Of a stretch of DNA of 50,430 nt, positions 29,404-37,339 are shown piece after piece. The DNA lies in assembly GCA_016870915.1 (NCBI GenBank), contig VFZY01000012.1:1-50430 (forward strand), in the 5' to 3' direction. The position numbers and the translations under genes are program-made. The notes beneath the pieces were generated by a model. The model saw only the letters and a program-made list of their open reading frames with translations. It was not told the origin of the DNA and made no database searches. Source of the DNA: Acidobacteriota bacterium (GTDB lineage: Bacteria; Acidobacteriota; Terriglobia; Bryobacterales; Bryobacteraceae). Positions within the stretch are counted from its first letter, which is position 1. Every line of letters begins with the position of its first letter.

Positions 29404-31607
29404 TGATGAACGCATACCTGGCGCATATCGTCATCAGTTTCAAAATCGCCTGGCGCGACCGGATGGTTCTGTTCTTCAACTACGCCTTTCCGCTGATTTT
29501 CTTCTTCATGTTCGCCCAGATGTTCAAGGCGGAACAGGGCGGCGCGATTGTGCAGGTGGTGGCAAGTGTGCTGTGCATCGGTGTGCTGGGGAACGGCTTT
29601 TTCGGCGGTGGATTGCGGGCGGTGCTGGACCGTGAGGCGAACATTCTGCGGCGTTTCAAGGTAGCGCCCATCTCACCGGCGCCGATTCTGGTGTCGTCGA
29701 TGGCGGTGGGGCTGATCAACTATCTGCCATCGGCCCTGATGATGGTTCTGCTGGCGCATTTGCTTTACGGAATGCCGATTCCGGAACAGTGGCCTTCGCT
29801 GCTGTTGTTCCTGGTGCTGGGTGCGACGGCGTTCCGGGCGATAGGACTGATCATCGCTTCGGTGGCGAACTCGATGGGGGAGAGCCAGATCATCATTCAG
29901 ACGCTGTATTTCCCGATGCTGCTGTTGAGCGGGGCGACGATTCCGGTGATGGTGTTTCCGGACTGGCTGCAGATTGTCTCGCAGTTCATTCCCGCAACCT
30001 ATCTGTTCGGGGGCGTGCAGGCGATTCTGCTGCGCGGAGAGACGTTGGCGGCCAACTGGACGGCCGCGGGCGCGCTGCTGCTGACGATCCTGCTGTGCAC
30101 GTTCATTTCGATCAAGCTATTCCGGTGGGAGAAGGAAGAAAAGATCAAGGCGAGCGCGAAGTTGTGGCTGGTGGCGGTGCTGGCTCCGTTTCTGGCGATT
30201 GGGATGTATCAGGCGCAGGCGAAGAGCAACATCGCCAAATCGAAGCAGTTGTATCGCGAGATGCGGCGGGATCACAAGTTTCTGATTCGAGATGCGCGCA
30301 TCTTCGTGGGCGATGGGCGTGTGCTTGAAACGGGAACGGTGTTTGTAGCGAACGGGCGAATCGTGGCGATTCACGCGGGCCATGGGCCGGATCCGGAGAC
30401 GCTGAAAGCGGAGGTGATTGAGGCGGCGGGCAAGACGCTGCTGCCCGGGTTGATCGATGTGCATGTGCATTTGGGCGCGCCGGGAGGCGTGTTCGAGAAG
30501 GTGGAAGACTACCAGAAGCCGGGGTTGATGGAACGGAATCTGGCGGCGTATCTGTATGCGGGTGTGACCACGGTGAAGAGCGTGGGCGACATGATGACGA
30601 CGCTGGGGCCGGCGCGGGAGCGGGTGCTTTCGGGCGAGTATCTGGGGGCTGACTTGCAGATGACGGGTCCGCTGTTCACGGCCGAAGGCGGGCATGGGAC
30701 GGAGTACTTTAAGGGCGTTCCGGCGGCGCTGCGGGAGAGGATGGTGCGAGAGTTCACGCGGTTGCCGAAGACCGTGGAGGAGGCCAGGGCGCAGGTGAGG
30801 GAGTTGAAGGCGCAGGGAGTGGATGGAATCAAGGTGGTGTTGGACGCGGGGGCGGCGCCGGCGGTGTACAACCGAATGGATACGGCACTGCTATCGGCGA
30901 TTGCGGCTGAAGGGGCCTCGTTGAGGCTGCCGGTGGTGTCGCACACGGGGGATGCCCATGATGTGGCGGATGCGGTGGCGGCGGGCGTGAGCGGGGTGGA
31001 GCACGGGGCACAGAGAGACCGTTTGAGCGACGCGCTGCTGGCGGAAATGAAGCGGAAGGGCGTGGCGTACGACCCGACGTTAAGCGTACTGGAGGCGTTT
31101 TCCGTGCTGCGCGGGGGCGGAACGGGGCCGATGTTCGAGGGGTCGCTGGTGCAGCAGGTGGCGTACCCGGGGTTGATTCAGAATACGAAGAAGGCGTTTG
31201 CGGCGGCGGAGTTTCAGAAAGGGTTGCAGCCCATCAAGGACTATCCGCTGGACCTGAAGCTGGCGATGGAGAATCTGAAGCGTGCGCATGAGGCGGGTGT
31301 GGTGTTGACGGCAGGGACGGATTCGGGGAATTTCCTGCTGCCGCACGGGGCGGCGATTCATCGCGAATTGCAGTTGTGGGTGCGCGCCGGGGTTCCGGCG
31401 GGGGCGGCGCTGAAGGCAGCCACGTTTGAGAACGCGCGCTTGTTGGGGCTGGAGCACCGGATTGGGGCGATCCGCGAGGGACTGGAGGCGACGATGCTGC
31501 TGGTGGATGGGAATCCGCTGGCCGAGATCGCGGCGACGGAGCGGATTTCCATGGTGATGTTCAAGGGAGAGCGGGTGAACCGGGCCGATCTGTTTGAACA
31601 GAAATAG
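29403..31607 (+). CDS. Fusion of an ABC-2 permease with a metal-dependent amidohydrolase
   Basis: 734 aa in one uninterrupted frame. Residues 1-245 are a complete ABC-2 permease: an N-terminal helix, six membrane spans, and the family stretch FPMLLLSGATIPVMVFPDWLQ near 175-195. A further hydrophobic segment (about 252-272, LWLVAVLAPFLAIGMYQAQA) would bring the chain to the periplasmic side. Residues about 295-734 are an imidazolonepropionase/prolidase-like amidohydrolase with His354-x-His356, Lys477, His514, His534 and Asp640 as metal and catalytic residues. The set is complete, so the domain should be active. The ATPase is encoded immediately upstream. Substrate unknown; hydrolysis of an exported amide or dipeptide is one possibility. 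ATG at 29403 is used; a TTG lies one codon earlier. Confidence 0.9.
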   Translation: MMNAYLAHIVISFKIAWRDRMVLFFNYAFPLIFFFMFAQMFKAEQGGAIVQVVASVLCIGVLGNGFFGGGLRAVLDREANILRRFKVAPISPAPILVSSMAVGLINYLPSALMMVLLAHLLYGMPIPEQWPSLLLFLVLGATAFRAIGLIIASVANSMGESQIIIQTLYFPMLLLSGATIPVMVFPDWLQIVSQFIPATYLFGGVQAILLRGETLAANWTAAGALLLTILLCTFISIKLFRWEKEEKIKASAKLWLVAVLAPFLAIGMYQAQAKSNIAKSKQLYREMRRDHKFLIRDARIFVGDGRVLETGTVFVANGRIVAIHAGHGPDPETLKAEVIEAAGKTLLPGLIDVHVHLGAPGGVFEKVEDYQKPGLMERNLAAYLYAGVTTVKSVGDMMTTLGPARERVLSGEYLGADLQMTGPLFTAEGGHGTEYFKGVPAALRERMVREFTRLPKTVEEARAQVRELKAQGVDGIKVVLDAGAAPAVYNRMDTALLSAIAAEGASLRLPVVSHTGDAHDVADAVAAGVSGVEHGAQRDRLSDALLAEMKRKGVAYDPTLSVLEAFSVLRGGGTGPMFEGSLVQQVAYPGLIQNTKKAFAAAEFQKGLQPIKDYPLDLKLAMENLKRAHEAGVVLTAGTDSGNFLLPHGAAIHRELQLWVRAGVPAGAALKAATFENARLLGLEHRIGAIREGLEATMLLVDGNPLAEIAATERISMVMFKGERVNRADLFEQK

Positions 31608-31612
31608 GCCGG

Positions 31613-33640
31613 CTACTTCCCTCGAAAGCGCACAGTGAGCCCGGCGGTGATGGTGCGCGGGTAGCCGGGTGTGCCGTGGATGCCCATGCGTGGGGCCGCG
31701 CCTTGCAGGCGGGATTCGATGTAGTTCTGCGTCTCGTAGTATTCGCGGTTGAGCATGTTGTCGAGGGCGAAGTTGAAGTCAACGCTCCGGGTGAGGCGGC
31801 GAACGAGGCTCATGTCCCAGACGGTGTGGCCGGCGGCGCGGATGGTGGCGTCGAGCGGATCGAGGCGATAGCGGTTGATGGCGCGGACGCGGAGCGAGCC
31901 GGTCCAACCGCGCCAGGCGGCGAGGGTGAGACCCGCGTTGGGGACGAAGCGCGGGGCGCGGTCGACGTATTCGCGGGGCGAGGTGGCGCGATAGAACGCG
32001 TTGAGCACTTGGGTGAATCCGCCGGAGAAGCTGAGTTTGCGGTTCAGTTGCAGGGACAGTTTACCTTCATAGCCATAGGCCCGGCTGGGTCCCAGGAATT
32101 CGAGCGAGCCATCGTCGGCGACGTAGACGAGTTCGTGGGAGCGATCGATGAGGAAGGCGTCGAAGGCGGCTGAAAAGCGGCTGACGTTGTAGGAGACGCC
32201 CACTTCCTGGAAATCCGTGGTGGAGACGCGGGCGCCGCCGGGCGATTGAATCATGCTGCGTGCGTCAAGCGAGGAGATGCCGCGGCCGTAGTTGGCGTGG
32301 AAGGTGATGGGGAGACGGCGGGTGGGGGTATAGGCGAGGCTGGCCTTCGGCTGCCAGTTGCCGGCGGTCTGGCCGAGGGTGGAGGGGCTGAGCCGATCAG
32401 CGACGTGGAAGCGAAACAGGTCGTAGCGAAGCCCCGCGGAGGCGATGAGCTTTCCGTTGAGAAGGCTGAACGTTTCCTGGGCGTAGCCGGCCGTGTTGGT
32501 GACGTTGGCGTGAGCGCGTGTGGTGACGCCGGTTGGCGTGCGGCCGATGCGCGGGTAGAGGCCGACGTTGATCTGATTGCCATGATAGTTAGCCCCGGCT
32601 GAGAACTGGCTGAAGGAGGAGCCGAGTTTGTGCGGCTTGATGTATTGGGCGTTGGCGCCCTGCTGGAGACGGGAGTCGTGTTGTTGGATGCCGTCGCCGT
32701 CCATGGGGTCATTGAGGAAGTAGGTGAAGTTGGAGTAGAGGTCGAAGAGGGAGCGGCTGAGGAAGCCGTCGATTTTCCAAACAGCGCCGTCGGCGAGGTC
32801 CTGGCGGTAGTAGAGGCCAGCGGTCGCGCTGCGAACACGACCGCCTTCGCCCGGGTCGAGAAAGCCGAACCGGGGGAGGATGCCTTCCTGGACGGCATCG
32901 AGAGGAATCTGGCCGGAAGAGCTGAAGCTGTTTCGGCCGGCATTGAACTTGAAGCCCGCGCTGCGCTGGCGGGCGAGGCGTTGGGTGATGTTGGCGGTGA
33001 GGTTGTCGCGACGGTAGTCGAGGGGTTTGAGGAAGGGTCCATCAGAGTGGGAGCCTTCGTAGGCGAAGAGAGCGTCGGTGTTGAGGAGGTTGGGGCTGAA
33101 GGCGAGGAAGCCACGCTGGCTGTTGAAGGAGCCACCCTGAAGGCGGGCGGTCCATTCATCGGGCATGGATTCGCGGAGCCGGATGTGCACGACGCCGAGG
33201 CCGCTGAAGTCACCGTATTCGGCGGAGAAGGGTCCGTTGATGATGCTGGCTTCCTGGACGAGTTCGGGGGCGATGCTCTTGAGTGAGCCCAGATAACCCT
33301 GGCCGTGGCCCTGGGTGCTTTGGTTCTGCTGAACGTTGTCGACCAGGATCTTGAGGCCGCCGCTGACGCCGCCGTGATCGAGGTTGTAGCCGAAGCGGCG
33401 GATCTCGATGGACTTGCCGCCGCCCTCGTGTTGGACGGCGTGGATTCCGGCGTTTAACTGGTGGAGAACCTGGTCGTCGCGGCTGAACAGGGTGTGCTCG
33501 AAGACTTCCTTGTTGCGGTGGTCGACGGAGGGTTCGATTGTCTTGCCGGTGATGACAATGGACGTCTTGACGGGTTCGAGTTTGGGCGTTTGATCTTGCG
33601 CCGCGATGGCGGCGAACGCGGCGGTGAGCCAGGGAGTCAT
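31613..33640 (-). CDS. TonB-dependent outer-membrane receptor
   Basis: 675 aa, signal peptide ending near residue 14 (AFAAIAAQ). The plug domain is at about 25-145 (KTSIVITGKTIEPSVD, VLHQLNAGIHAV, INGPFSAEYGDFSGLGVVHIRLR), followed by a 22-stranded barrel ending in TAGLTVRFRGK. No N-terminal carboxypeptidase-like domain, unlike the receptor at 41172. A TACAGT -10-like element lies at 33655-33660, 14 nt before the ATG. It converges on the ABC/amidohydrolase operon with only 5 nt between the stops. Confidence 0.9.
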   Translation of the reverse strand: MTPWLTAAFAAIAAQDQTPKLEPVKTSIVITGKTIEPSVDHRNKEVFEHTLFSRDDQVLHQLNAGIHAVQHEGGGKSIEIRRFGYNLDHGGVSGGLKILVDNVQQNQSTQGHGQGYLGSLKSIAPELVQEASIINGPFSAEYGDFSGLGVVHIRLRESMPDEWTARLQGGSFNSQRGFLAFSPNLLNTDALFAYEGSHSDGPFLKPLDYRRDNLTANITQRLARQRSAGFKFNAGRNSFSSSGQIPLDAVQEGILPRFGFLDPGEGGRVRSATAGLYYRQDLADGAVWKIDGFLSRSLFDLYSNFTYFLNDPMDGDGIQQHDSRLQQGANAQYIKPHKLGSSFSQFSAGANYHGNQINVGLYPRIGRTPTGVTTRAHANVTNTAGYAQETFSLLNGKLIASAGLRYDLFRFHVADRLSPSTLGQTAGNWQPKASLAYTPTRRLPITFHANYGRGISSLDARSMIQSPGGARVSTTDFQEVGVSYNVSRFSAAFDAFLIDRSHELVYVADDGSLEFLGPSRAYGYEGKLSLQLNRKLSFSGGFTQVLNAFYRATSPREYVDRAPRFVPNAGLTLAAWRGWTGSLRVRAINRYRLDPLDATIRAAGHTVWDMSLVRRLTRSVDFNFALDNMLNREYYETQNYIESRLQGAAPRMGIHGTPGYPRTITAGLTVRFRGK

Positions 33641-33715
33641 GGAAGCCTTGTGCTACTGTACTACATTTCGTGCTACGAGACTGCCGGATTTTCGGATTGC
33701 CGGTGCGGCAGATTT

Positions 33716-34531
33716 CTACACAAGGCGTTCGAGATTGGCGACGTAGTGTTCCATGCCGTGGTCGGCGACCTTGTCTCGATTTTGGAGTGCTTCGATGCCT
33801 TCCTTGACCCGGGTGATGATGTTGCCGTTCTGGAGAGCGATCTCATCGTCGTCCTCGGTGGCTATGACCGAACCGTCCGGGCCGAAGTGGAAATAGTTGA
33901 GCTCGTGGCGGAAGCCGAAGCGGAAGGGTGGCACGTGGGGAACGATGTCGTTGTCGTTGACGTAGCGTGAGGTGCGCGGGCCGAGCGCCGAGGCGTACTG
34001 GTGACGAAAGGTTTCGTCGCCGACGCGAGGCTGGCCGAAGGTGTAGACACCCTGAACGGGAATGCCTTCGACAAAGTGGAAGCGGGCGGCGCAGATGCGT
34101 GTGATGGCTCCGCCAAGACTGTGTCCCGTGATAAAGAGCGGGAGGTCACCGCGATCCGTGATGACCCGGGGGACGACGACTTCCTGAACTTTTTCGAAGG
34201 CGTTTTGGAAGCCACGGTGGACGCGGCCGACGGGACCTGGTTCGTGGTCGGTCTCGACGTTGAAGACCCAGTCCCGCACGGAAGCAGTGCCGCGGAAGGC
34301 GACGATCATGGCGGTGGAACCGGCGGCGATGAAGCCTTGCGTGCCACCTTGGTCGAGGAAGAGGAAGCGGGCGGGGTCAAAGCCCCAGATGGTGGTGATG
34401 GCGAGGGCCTCGTCGGGGCCTGCGTACGCGAGTTTGGCGCAGAGGCCCATGAGGAAGGCGTTGCGATGGGAGTGGCCGTCGGCGTTGGGTTCGAGGAGGT
34501 CGTGGAATGGGACGAGGTAGTTGACGGGCAT
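33716..34531 (-). CDS. Class 3 lipase (alpha/beta hydrolase)
   Basis: 271-aa lipase_3-family esterase. The nucleophile elbow is GHSLGGA near 138-144; VAFRGTASVRDWVFN near 78-92 is the oxyanion-hole region; the catalytic Asp is probably in NDNDIVPHVPP near 194-204, with a His in the last third (HELNYFHFG). No signal peptide, so cytoplasmic or exported by another route. A TACATT -10-like element (34538-34543) ends 6 nt before the start, implying a leaderless message. Confidence 0.9.
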   Translation of the reverse strand: MPVNYLVPFHDLLEPNADGHSHRNAFLMGLCAKLAYAGPDEALAITTIWGFDPARFLFLDQGGTQGFIAAGSTAMIVAFRGTASVRDWVFNVETDHEPGPVGRVHRGFQNAFEKVQEVVVPRVITDRGDLPLFITGHSLGGAITRICAARFHFVEGIPVQGVYTFGQPRVGDETFRHQYASALGPRTSRYVNDNDIVPHVPPFRFGFRHELNYFHFGPDGSVIATEDDDEIALQNGNIITRVKEGIEALQNRDKVADHGMEHYVANLERLV

Positions 34532-34537
34532 CCCTCA

Positions 34538-34543
34538 AATGTA
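34538..34543 (-). promoter_or_regulatory. -10-like element TACATT, predicted leaderless start
   Basis: On the reverse strand, ending 6 nt before the lipase ATG at 34531. Confidence 0.45.
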
Positions 34544-34571
34544 CACCCGATGGGATTTGTGAGGGGAGAGG

Positions 34572-34601
34572 TTGACAGGGCTGGGTGGGACTCGGGAGAA
34601 T
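34572..34601 (+). promoter_or_regulatory. Promoter of tRNA-Leu
   Basis: TTGACA (34572-34577), 18-nt spacer, GAGAAT (34596-34601). Predicted initiation about 10 nt before the tRNA 5' end. Confidence 0.6.
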
Positions 34602-34618
34602 GGAGATGTCACAGGTGT

Positions 34619-34705
34619 GCGGATGTGGCGGAACTGGCAGACGCGCTAGATTCAGGTTCTAGTTCTCGCAAGGGAGTGGAGGTTCAAGTCCTCTCATCCG
34701 CACCA
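34619..34705 (+). tRNA. tRNA-Leu (anticodon CAG), CCA encoded
   Basis: Class II tRNA. The acceptor stem pairs GCGGATG (34619-34625) with CATCCGC (34695-34701); discriminator A at 34702 and encoded CCA at 34703-34705. The anticodon arm is CTAGA-TTCAGGT-TCTAG with anticodon CAG, followed by the long variable arm of Leu tRNAs and a GGTTCAAGTCC T-arm. Its 3' half is duplicated at 39208-39277, marking it as the integration target of the island downstream. Confidence 0.96.
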
Positions 34706-34718
34706 ATAAAATCAATAA
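34649..34718 (+). repeat. Left attachment-site repeat (tRNA-Leu 3' half plus 13 nt)
   Basis: 70 bp that recur at 39208-39277 with three substitutions. It spans the anticodon loop to 13 nt past the CCA. Intact-tRNA copy, the expected result of integration by a tyrosine recombinase at a tRNA 3' end. Confidence 0.93.
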
Positions 34719-34734
34719 TTTACAAAGATTTAGA

Positions 34735-34753
34735 CGCCCTCCACCGGAGGGCG
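34735..34753 (+). terminator. Hairpin after tRNA-Leu, possible terminator
   Basis: Perfect 8-bp stem CGCCCTCC / GGAGGGCG with a 3-nt loop, followed by CTTTCAGTCTTT. The downstream run is only weakly T-rich, so termination is plausible rather than certain. Confidence 0.5.
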
Positions 34754-34764
34754 CTTTCAGTCTT

Positions 34765-34816
34765 TGTGTGCGTAGTGTGTGCGAGTCTGGCGCAGTTCGC
34801 ACACTGGGCGCACACA
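34765..34816. repeat. Left-end paired TGTGTGCG motifs, possible recombinase arm sites
   Basis: Two direct TGTGTGCG motifs at 34765-34772 and 34776-34783, and two inverted ones at 34798-34805 (7 of 8) and 34809-34816 (exact). Each pair is 11 bp apart, and the whole forms an imperfect inverted repeat of about 20-bp arms. The motif recurs twice at the other end of the island with the same spacing. Confidence 0.6.
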
Positions 34817-34914
34817 CGTCCGGGAAACCAGCTCGAAGAAGTGTCCCGAATACGTTGACTCGCCTGAGGTTGTCGCGCCCCTGGAAAAGGCGCGCCTTAG
34901 AATCCGTAGCTTTC

Positions 34915-37338
34915 TCAGAGATCGAGTCGGCGCTGGGCATCTGACAGCACCTTGTACCCCATGTCCGCGTACCCCTTGAGCCGGCGGCCATACATGCGCG
35001 CGAGCATCAAGACGTCGGCGTCAACGTAGTCGTACACCTCGACGACCTTCTTGCCGTCGTGGAGCCGGTGGAGTCGGCCAACGTATTGCTGGAGCGTTCC
35101 CTTCCAGGAAATCGGCATTGCAAGGAAGAGCGTGTCGAGGCGCGCATCGTCGAAGCCCGCTCCGATGTAGCTGCCGGTTGCAAGAATCAATCGCGGTTCA
35201 GACTCGGGGATCGCGGCCAAGCGTTCGTTCACTTCACGCCGCTGTTTGCGACCCATGCCGCCCTTCAGTACGACGATGTTTTGAACACGGCCGGTGAGCG
35301 CAGCTTCCAAGTGCACAAGATGCTCAGTCCGGCCCGTGAGCACCAGCGGCGACCGCGCTTGTCCCACTGCGCATGCCACGTCATCAGCGATCATGCGATT
35401 GCGAATCTCGTCGGTCGTCATCGCGGCATAGATGTCCTGAATCGTTGGCTCGCCAGCGGCGGAAATCTTGAACTCCGTCGGCCGCGGAACGACAACGTGC
35501 CCGAAGGGCGTAGACTCTGTCATAGCGCGAGCGGCCATCGTGAACCATGCCGGCCCGCACTGCATGTAAATGATCGGGTGATGACCATCCTTCCGAGTTG
35601 GCGTGGCCGTCAGTCCGACGACGAACTTTGCTTTCACCTGGCGCATCACCTGCTCGAATGTGAAGGCTGATAGGTGGTGGCATTCGTCGACAACAACATG
35701 GCCGTACTCGGCGACAAAGTCCTTCACCCCCTTTTCACGATGAAGGCTCTGGATGACCGCCACGTCAATGACGCCGGTCCTCTTCGTCTTGCCGCCTCCC
35801 ACTTGGCCGATCTCGTCAATTGGCATGTTCAGAAACATCGCCAGGCGCTCGCGCCATTGGTCAAGTAGCTGTTGACGATGAACGATCACGAGCGTGTTGA
35901 CCCCGCGTTTGGCGATCAGCCACGCCGCCACTGCGGTCTTGCCGAACGCCGTGGGAGCGCAGATCAAACCCTCGTCATGTTGGACAACCTTCGCTACTGC
36001 CTCCTCCTGCGTCTGGCGGAGCGCGCCGTGAAACTTCGAGTCGATCGCAGTTCCAGCAGCACGCTCATCGCGGACCACGGTCTTCACCTTCAGTCCCTCC
36101 AGGAGCGCGGTCACTTCCGCGAGACAACCGCGCGGCAACGCCAGGTGGCGTGGCAGGTCTTCACCGCACGCAATCACGCGCGGCTTGTCAAAAGTCGCGA
36201 GCCGCATCGCCTGGGCCTTGTAGAACTCCGGATTCTGGAACGCAGCCAAGCGCAAGAGCCGGTTCATCAGATCCGGCGGCAAGCCCTTCTTATCGATGAA
36301 CAGCAGGTTTGCGCGCACGATTTCGACAGACACTGGCACCGGCCCTTTGATTGGCTTCTCAGGGCGCCGGCGCGAAGGCGGAAGCGTCCAGGGATCGGGC
36401 GCTTCGTCGTCCTCAGTGCTCGCAAAGCGAACACCGATGAGATCGCCCCCTTGCTGGAGGGCTTCGGAGATCAGCCGTTCAGCAGCGGTCTGGGCCATCC
36501 GTTTGACGGATCCGAGGTAAGCCCATTGATCCGGATACGGCTTCATTTCTCCGTCGAGAAAAACACTGCGCCCCTGCTCGCGAGGAACCTTTTGCAGCGG
36601 TAACGCAATGAGGTTGCCGAAGCCGCCTTTGGGCATCGTGTCTTGGTTCGGGAAGAGACGATCATAGGAATCAAGGCCGAGTTGGTGGCGGCGCTCCATC
36701 GTCCTGGTGAGCAACAGCGATCCGAGGCGGCGGGCCAGTCCTGCCGAAACGGGTCGTTCGAAGAAGATCCAGATGTGCGCTCCGTCGCCCGATCGCGAGC
36801 ACTCCACCGATGCCGGCACGCCGAGAGTGTTGCACGTTGCCCGAAACGCCGCGGCGTCTTCTTTCCATGTCTTTTTGTCGAAATCCGCCGCAAGGAACCA
36901 GCAAGTGTCATCGAGCAACAGCGGATATACGCCGACAGTTTGCTTGCCGGAAAGATGTGCGTGAATGGCTTTGTCGTCCAGCGGGATATTCTTTCTTGTC
37001 TCTTTGTCGACGCGCTTTCGATCATCCGGCTTGGCGGCATAGAACGCCTTCCAGTCGCTCTCCGTCCTGGGCGAGTAGCCGACGCGACCGTCAGGGCTTT
37101 CCCACCGTTGGGCGTAAACATCCTCTCGTCCGCGAAACAGCGACCTGAAGAGTGCGACCTTCTCGGGCGTCTTCAGGGACGACGGAGCAGGGATAGGAGT
37201 TGGCTTGATCACGGCGGCAGGGATGGCGATGCCGTGCTGGTCTAGCAGCGACCGGAGCCCTTCAACCTCCCGCTCGAGTTGCTCGCACCTCGCCGCCAGA
37301 TCGGGACGAGGTTCGTCGGCTCGCCTTGCGTCGCTCAT
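34915..37338 (-). CDS. TOTE-type primase-helicase (AEP primase plus superfamily 2 helicase)
   Basis: 807-aa two-module protein. A coiled-coil-like N-terminus (about 12-35) leads to an archaeo-eukaryotic primase domain (about 60-330): catalytic Asp152-Phe-Asp154 in LAADFD, SRSGDGAH near 181-188, and NQDTMPKGGFGNLIALPLQ. A superfamily 2 helicase follows: Walker A APTAFGKTA near 457-465, DECHH near 549-553, GLTATPTRKDG, and motif VI QQYVGRLHR near 755. The block LSGKQTVGVYPLLLDDTCWFLAADFD is characteristic of TOTE conflict-system proteins. The Cys-rich knuckle I expect between the first block and HLSGK is absent (Lys/Asp-rich instead). ATG 37338 lies one base after the nucleotidyltransferase stop, implying coupling; upstream extension is rejected. 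Likely senses or processes invading nucleic acid. Confidence 0.9.
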   Translation of the reverse strand: MSDARRADEPRPDLAARCEQLEREVEGLRSLLDQHGIAIPAAVIKPTPIPAPSSLKTPEKVALFRSLFRGREDVYAQRWESPDGRVGYSPRTESDWKAFYAAKPDDRKRVDKETRKNIPLDDKAIHAHLSGKQTVGVYPLLLDDTCWFLAADFDKKTWKEDAAAFRATCNTLGVPASVECSRSGDGAHIWIFFERPVSAGLARRLGSLLLTRTMERRHQLGLDSYDRLFPNQDTMPKGGFGNLIALPLQKVPREQGRSVFLDGEMKPYPDQWAYLGSVKRMAQTAAERLISEALQQGGDLIGVRFASTEDDEAPDPWTLPPSRRRPEKPIKGPVPVSVEIVRANLLFIDKKGLPPDLMNRLLRLAAFQNPEFYKAQAMRLATFDKPRVIACGEDLPRHLALPRGCLAEVTALLEGLKVKTVVRDERAAGTAIDSKFHGALRQTQEEAVAKVVQHDEGLICAPTAFGKTAVAAWLIAKRGVNTLVIVHRQQLLDQWRERLAMFLNMPIDEIGQVGGGKTKRTGVIDVAVIQSLHREKGVKDFVAEYGHVVVDECHHLSAFTFEQVMRQVKAKFVVGLTATPTRKDGHHPIIYMQCGPAWFTMAARAMTESTPFGHVVVPRPTEFKISAAGEPTIQDIYAAMTTDEIRNRMIADDVACAVGQARSPLVLTGRTEHLVHLEAALTGRVQNIVVLKGGMGRKQRREVNERLAAIPESEPRLILATGSYIGAGFDDARLDTLFLAMPISWKGTLQQYVGRLHRLHDGKKVVEVYDYVDADVLMLARMYGRRLKGYADMGYKVLSDAQRRLDL

Positions 37339-37339
37339 T

